Origin: WHTI01 sp046715095
GTDB lineage: Bacteria; Actinomycetota; CADDZG01; WHSQ01
Direction: 5' to 3'
Length of the DNA stretch: 9,429 bases
NCBI GenBank assembly: GCA_046715095.1
Contig: JBKJZQ010000137.1
Coordinates: 1 to 9,429 of the forward strand
The translations under genes were made by a program, and so were the position numbers. This document shows, piece by piece, positions 6,603-9,429 of the stretch. Each line of letters begins with the position of its first letter. The first letter of the stretch is position 1. Under the pieces are notes generated by a model. That model worked only from the letters and a program-made list of their open reading frames with translations. It had not been told where the DNA came from and did not search any database.

Positions 6603-6644
6603 GGGGACCGAAGTGGCCTGGTCCACAGAGGGCCCGCGGTCCCC
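6603..6644 (+). promoter_or_regulatory. Nested hairpin-forming leader just upstream of the DUF559 gene
   Basis: GGGGACCG (6603-6610) pairs perfectly with CGGTCCCC (6637-6644). The 26-nt loop contains a second possible stem, GTGG (6613-6616) with CCAC (6623-6626), followed by the palindrome GGGCCC (6630-6635). It ends 16 nt before the ATG at 6661. It has no poly-T tail and is therefore not a classic terminator. It could be an operator for the winged-helix N terminus of the following protein or an mRNA structure that limits its translation. No right-hand counterpart exists. No clear -10 box is visible here. Confidence 0.45.
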
Positions 6645-6660
6645 GTGATCGGATCGCGAT

Positions 6661-7566
6661 ATGGGTTCCGGAGAGGTGGTTTGCCTCGCTATAGCGCGCG
6701 AGCAGTACGGACTTCTGACGACGTCCCAGGCTCGTGGGGCTGGACTCAGTAATGGAACTATCAGACGCAAGGTTCAGAACGGAACCTGGGACCGCTTCTG
6801 TCCGCATGTACTGCACATCGGTGGAGCGCCCGAAGGGTGGCGACATCGTGTGATGGCGGCGTGTTTGTCCGTCCCAGAGTCGGTGGCCTCCCACCGCACC
6901 GCGGCGGTGTTGCATGGGATGGACGGCTTCAGACCAAGGGAGGTCGAACTGCTCAGCACGGGGCGATGGGCCCCGACGCTCTCGATGGCCACCGTACGGC
7001 GGACCAGGTATCTGCCCGACGACGACGTCGCAGAGGTGAACGGGATCCCTGCGACCATGCCCGCGAGGACCCTTCTGGATCTGGGCTCCGTATGCAATGT
7101 TCCGGTCGTCCGGCGGGCGGTCGAGGACGCGCTCGGGCGCCGGACCGTGACCGCTGGGCAGCTCGACGACATGCTGGCACGCAGTGGGAAGCGCGGGCGT
7201 CCGGGAACGGCCGTCTTCCGCTCCATCCTTTCTTCACTTGAGTTGGATCGTCCACAGTCTGAAAGCGGATTGGAGGACGCCTGCCTACGGATGATCCGAG
7301 ACGCCGGTTTCGCCTGCCCGGTTCTCCAGCATCCCGTCATGATCCGGGGGAGCAGGAAGAGGCTCGATCTCGCCTACCTCAAAGAGAAGATCGCCATCGA
7401 GGTCGATGGATTCGAGTTCCATTCTGCTCTCGTCGATTTTCTGCGGGACCGGGTCAGGCAGAACGCCTTGGTGGCCCTCGGGTGGCGTGTTCTGCGGTTC
7501 ACATCCGCCGACGCCCAGCGGCCGAACCGGTTCCTGAGTGACCTCGCCCTCCTGATGTCCTCCTGA
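6661..7566 (+). CDS. AbiEi-antitoxin-like winged helix protein with C-terminal DUF559 (PD-(D/E)XK, Vsr-like) nuclease domain
   Basis: 301 residues. The N terminus (about 8-52, YGLLTTSQARGAGLSNGTIRRKV then GTWDRFCPHVLHI) is the winged-helix domain found in AbiEi-type antitoxins; residues 60-170 match the middle region common to this family (SHRTAAVLHGMDG; GIPATMPARTLLDL). The C terminus is a DUF559/Vsr-like nuclease fold: E205 in SGLEDACLRMI, D236 in KRLDLAY, E247-V-D249 in IAIEVDGFEFH, then GWRVLRFTS (274-282). The acidic residues expected for metal binding are all present, so it may cut DNA. No AbiEii-type nucleotidyltransferase toxin is adjacent, so this is not a complete type IV toxin-antitoxin pair. 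The real function of such orphan proteins is unknown. ATG 6661 is the first start after an in-frame stop at 6646; GTG 6676 is an alternative. The gene lies between two inverted repeat arms and looks horizontally acquired. Confidence 0.85.
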   Translation: MGSGEVVCLAIAREQYGLLTTSQARGAGLSNGTIRRKVQNGTWDRFCPHVLHIGGAPEGWRHRVMAACLSVPESVASHRTAAVLHGMDGFRPREVELLSTGRWAPTLSMATVRRTRYLPDDDVAEVNGIPATMPARTLLDLGSVCNVPVVRRAVEDALGRRTVTAGQLDDMLARSGKRGRPGTAVFRSILSSLELDRPQSESGLEDACLRMIRDAGFACPVLQHPVMIRGSRKRLDLAYLKEKIAIEVDGFEFHSALVDFLRDRVRQNALVALGWRVLRFTSADAQRPNRFLSDLALLMSS

Positions 7567-7577
7567 AACGGACCTTT

Positions 7578-7641
7578 TCCTGTTCTGTGTAGAGATTTGC
7601 TTGCTTGTCGGCGCCCTCAGCTACTGAGAAGGGGAAATGGG
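7578..7641 (-). repeat. Right arm of 64-bp imperfect inverted repeat
   Basis: This is the inverted partner of 6537-6600. TCCTGTTCTGTGTAG (7578-7592), GCTTGCTT (7599-7606) and CCTCAGCTACTGA (7615-7627) are the conserved blocks; they mirror those of the left arm exactly in order and spacing. It starts 11 bases after the stop codon of the nuclease-like gene. Read on the minus strand, it would encode a near copy of the rluD tail followed by a TAG. Outward similarity fades but includes ATGGGGG at 7660-7666. Confidence 0.9.
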
Positions 7642-7889
7642 TTGGGTCACCGAGTTCATATGGGGGTTTCCACAGGTTCCGGGCCTTGTGATGAACAGGG
7701 GGGAGCTGAGATGGTCCGGCGGGCGGGGACTTTCGGGTGCTTGACGAGCGCGAAGCTGCAGGTCAGGAACCCCTCCTTGAAACGCGTCCGTGGCGGGAGT
7801 AGATAGGTAAAGCACAACGATGTGATTTGCAGCCGGGTAGCCGGAACCGATCTCGAGGTCCAGGGGAACATTGTGAGCGGGTCAGCAGC
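7642..7889 (+). other. Gene-poor interval between the inverted repeat and dnaE
   Basis: No convincing coding region: the open frames on both strands are short, have no ribosome binding site and match no family I know. GGTTCCGG (7675-7682) and CCGGAACC (7841-7848) are inverted copies 158 bp apart, which may be chance. A TTGACG at 7741-7746 resembles a -35 box, but no good -10 box lies 16-18 bp downstream. The dnaE promoter is presumably within this interval, perhaps near the AT-richer stretch at 7799-7830, but I cannot place it. Confidence 0.4.
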
Positions 7890-9429
7890 ATGAGCTTCGT
7901 CCATCTCCATGCCCATTCCGAGTACTCGATGCTCGACGGGGCGAGCCGGATCGGCGAGATGTTCGAGGCGGCCGCCAAGTACGACATGCCGGCGTGTGCG
8001 ATCACCGACCACGGCGTGATGTACGGGGTCCTCGAATTCTTCAAGACCGGCAAGAAGACCGGGGTCAAGCCGATCCTCGGGATGGAGGGGTACCTCTTCG
8101 GCGGCGACCGTCGCGAGAAGCCGGCTCAGCGCGAGAACACCGACCGAACGTTCCACCTCACGCTCCTGGCCGCGACCCAGGCCGGGTACAAGAACCTGGT
8201 CAAGATCAGCTCCAAGGCATGGCTTGAGGGCTTCCACTACCAGCCCCGGTCCGACTGGGAGCTGATCGAGCAGTACTCCGAGGGGATCATCTGTCTCTCC
8301 GGCTGCCTCTCGGCCGAGATCCCGCGCCGCATCGTCGCCGGCGACCTTGTCGGGGCGCGGCGCAAGGCCGCTCAATACAAGGATGTCTTCGGCGATCGCT
8401 TCTACCTCGAGCTCCAGGACCACGGCATCCGCGAGCAGAAGCCGCTCAATGACGAGCTCGTCAAGATCGGCGAAGAGCTCGGCATCTCGTGGGTCTGCAC
8501 CAACGACTCCCACTACACGCACAAGGCCGACGCACCCGGGCACGAGGTGCTCCTCTGCATCAACACCGGCTCGGAGCTCAGCGATCCCAACCGCTTCAAG
8601 TTCGACTCAGACGAGTTCTATCTCAAGCGTCCGGACGAGATGGAGCAGAGGTTCGCACGCTGGCCGGGGGCCTGCGAGACGAGCCTCGAGATCGCCGAAC
8701 GATGCAACGTCGAGATCACGCTCGGTAACGCTCTGCTCCCGCGCTACGAGGTCCCCGAGGGGGAAACGCTCGAGACCCATCTCCGCAAGCTCGTGTTCGA
8801 CGGCATAAAGAAGCGCTACGGCGAGCCGACGCCCGAGGTCGAGAAGCGCGCCGAGTATGAGCTCAAGACCATCGGTGACATGCACTACGACGGTTACTTC
8901 CTCGTGGTCCAGGACTTCGTCAACTGGGCGAAGCAGCAGGGGATACGCGTCGGCCCCGGCCGCGGGAGCGCGGCGGGCTCGGTGGTGACCTACGCTCTCG
9001 GCATCACCGAACTGGATCCGATCCGGTACAACCTCATGTTCGAGCGGTTCCTGAACCCCGAGCGCGTCGAGATGCCGGACATCGACATCGATTTCGACGA
9101 CCGCCGGCGCGGTGACGTGATCCGTTACGTACAAGAGAAGTACGGCGAGGACCACGTTGCGCAGATCGTTACCTACGGCACGATCAAAGGTAAGCAGGCG
9201 ATCAAGGACGCGGCGCGCGTGCTCGGTTTCCCGTACGCCGAGGGCGACAAGCTCACCAAGATGTATCCCCCGCTCGACCAGGGTCGCGACCACGGGCTCA
9301 GCCAGGCCCTCGAGACCTCGGCCGAACTTTCCGGGGCGTACGGGTCGGGTGGCGCCGCCAAGGAGATCATCGACACGGCCCTACAGGTTGAGAATCTGAA
9401 GCGGTCCGCAGGGATCCACGCGGCCGCGG
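7890..9429 (+). CDS. dnaE: DNA polymerase III alpha subunit, N-terminal part (3' truncated by window)
   Basis: The replicative DNA polymerase; 513 codons are present of a protein usually near 1150-1200 residues. It starts MSFVHLHAHSEYSMLDGA, the standard actinobacterial DnaE1 start; no in-frame start precedes ATG 7890. The PHP domain (about 1-280) keeps all nine metal-ligand positions expected from M. tuberculosis DnaE1: H7, H9, D16, H41, E66, H89, C139, D206 and H208, so it should have 3'-5' proofreading activity. The polymerase palm follows, with GPGRGSAAGS (about 355-364) and PDIDIDF (396-402), where D397 and D399 match catalytic D401 and D403 of E. coli; the third aspartate lies beyond the window. 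It is separated from the rluD-type gene by the inverted-repeat unit, and no strong ribosome binding site is seen. Confidence 0.97.
   Translation, partial: MSFVHLHAHSEYSMLDGASRIGEMFEAAAKYDMPACAITDHGVMYGVLEFFKTGKKTGVKPILGMEGYLFGGDRREKPAQRENTDRTFHLTLLAATQAGYKNLVKISSKAWLEGFHYQPRSDWELIEQYSEGIICLSGCLSAEIPRRIVAGDLVGARRKAAQYKDVFGDRFYLELQDHGIREQKPLNDELVKIGEELGISWVCTNDSHYTHKADAPGHEVLLCINTGSELSDPNRFKFDSDEFYLKRPDEMEQRFARWPGACETSLEIAERCNVEITLGNALLPRYEVPEGETLETHLRKLVFDGIKKRYGEPTPEVEKRAEYELKTIGDMHYDGYFLVVQDFVNWAKQQGIRVGPGRGSAAGSVVTYALGITELDPIRYNLMFERFLNPERVEMPDIDIDFDDRRRGDVIRYVQEKYGEDHVAQIVTYGTIKGKQAIKDAARVLGFPYAEGDKLTKMYPPLDQGRDHGLSQALETSAELSGAYGSGGAAKEIIDTALQVENLKRSAGIHAAA

Larger units (their letters stand above)
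6537..7641. mobile_element. Candidate inverted-repeat-bounded unit carrying one AbiEi-like/DUF559 gene
   Basis: About 1.1 kb between the rluD-type gene and dnaE, bounded by the two inverted arms and holding one gene (6661-7566) that looks, by eye, less GC-rich than its neighbours. No transposase, integrase or resolvase is encoded, and I see no target-site duplication outside the arms. It could be a non-autonomous transposon, a free-standing homing-endonuclease-like unit, or a gene inserted into a long palindrome. The sharp inner and fading outer repeat edges argue against ordinary terminal inverted repeats. Mobility is inference; the inverted repeat itself is directly visible. Confidence 0.45.

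Noticed and set aside
5429..6694. A 421-codon plus-strand frame across lspA and the rluD-type gene
   Set aside because: Its product is mostly Arg, Pro and Gly with no family pattern and it overlaps two well-supported genes in another frame.
6661..7566. A complete type IV (AbiE) toxin-antitoxin operon
   Set aside because: Only the AbiEi-like winged helix is present. No nucleotidyltransferase toxin gene is adjacent, and the C terminus is a DUF559 nuclease-like domain.
7597..7806. A short TTG-started plus-strand frame and overlapping minus-strand frames before dnaE
   Set aside because: No ribosome binding site, no recognisable domain, and the plus frame starts within the repeat arm; not enough to call a gene.
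7675..7848. GGTTCCGG and CCGGAACC as ends of a second small element
   Set aside because: An 8-bp inverted match over this distance is readily expected by chance in GC-rich DNA and does not extend in either direction.

Overview
The window is high-GC bacterial DNA, most likely from an actinobacterial lineage. This rests on the gene order ileS / DksA-like / lspA / rluD-type / dnaE, which is an actinobacterial neighbourhood also seen, with other genes interspersed, around Mycobacterium tuberculosis ileS-lspA-dnaE1. Other pointers are the lysine/alanine-rich tail on the DksA-like protein, TANNNT -10 boxes placed so close to start codons that the mRNAs should be leaderless, and an AbiEi-like/DUF559 protein of a kind abundant in actinobacteria. 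I cannot assign a genus.

Layout. Bases 1-84 are the 3' end of an unidentified plus-strand gene whose stop codon interlocks with that of ileS in one CTAG. ileS (isoleucyl-tRNA synthetase, type 2) fills 81-3233 on the minus strand. A 23-bp gap with two overlapping, divergent -10 boxes separates it from a rightward set: an alpha/beta hydrolase (3257-4009), a DUF167/YggU protein (4020-4325), a DksA/TraR-type zinc-finger protein with a histone-H1-like tail (4378-5115), lipoprotein signal peptidase lspA (5157-5633) and an RluD-type pseudouridine synthase (5634-6557, abutting lspA). An AbiEi-like/DUF559 nuclease-like gene follows (6661-7566), then about 250 bp with no convincing gene, then the start of dnaE (7890 to the window end), the replicative DNA polymerase III alpha subunit with an apparently intact PHP proofreading site.

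Most of the window is housekeeping: translation, transcription control, lipoprotein maturation, rRNA modification and replication. The accessory island lies between the rluD-type gene and dnaE. There, arms of at least 64 bp (6537-6600 and 7578-7641), inverted relative to each other and 83% identical without gaps, bracket the single AbiEi-like/DUF559 gene. The left arm supplies the last six codons and the stop of the rluD-type gene. The inner edges of the repeat are sharp and the outer edges fade, which looks more like a gene sitting inside a large palindrome than a simple transposon. This is the best candidate here for an undescribed element.

A second notable point is the IleRS signature: the canonical HxGH is replaced by GxHH (G59-I-H-H62), a swap reported in some type-2 IleRS enzymes and linked to extreme mupirocin resistance.
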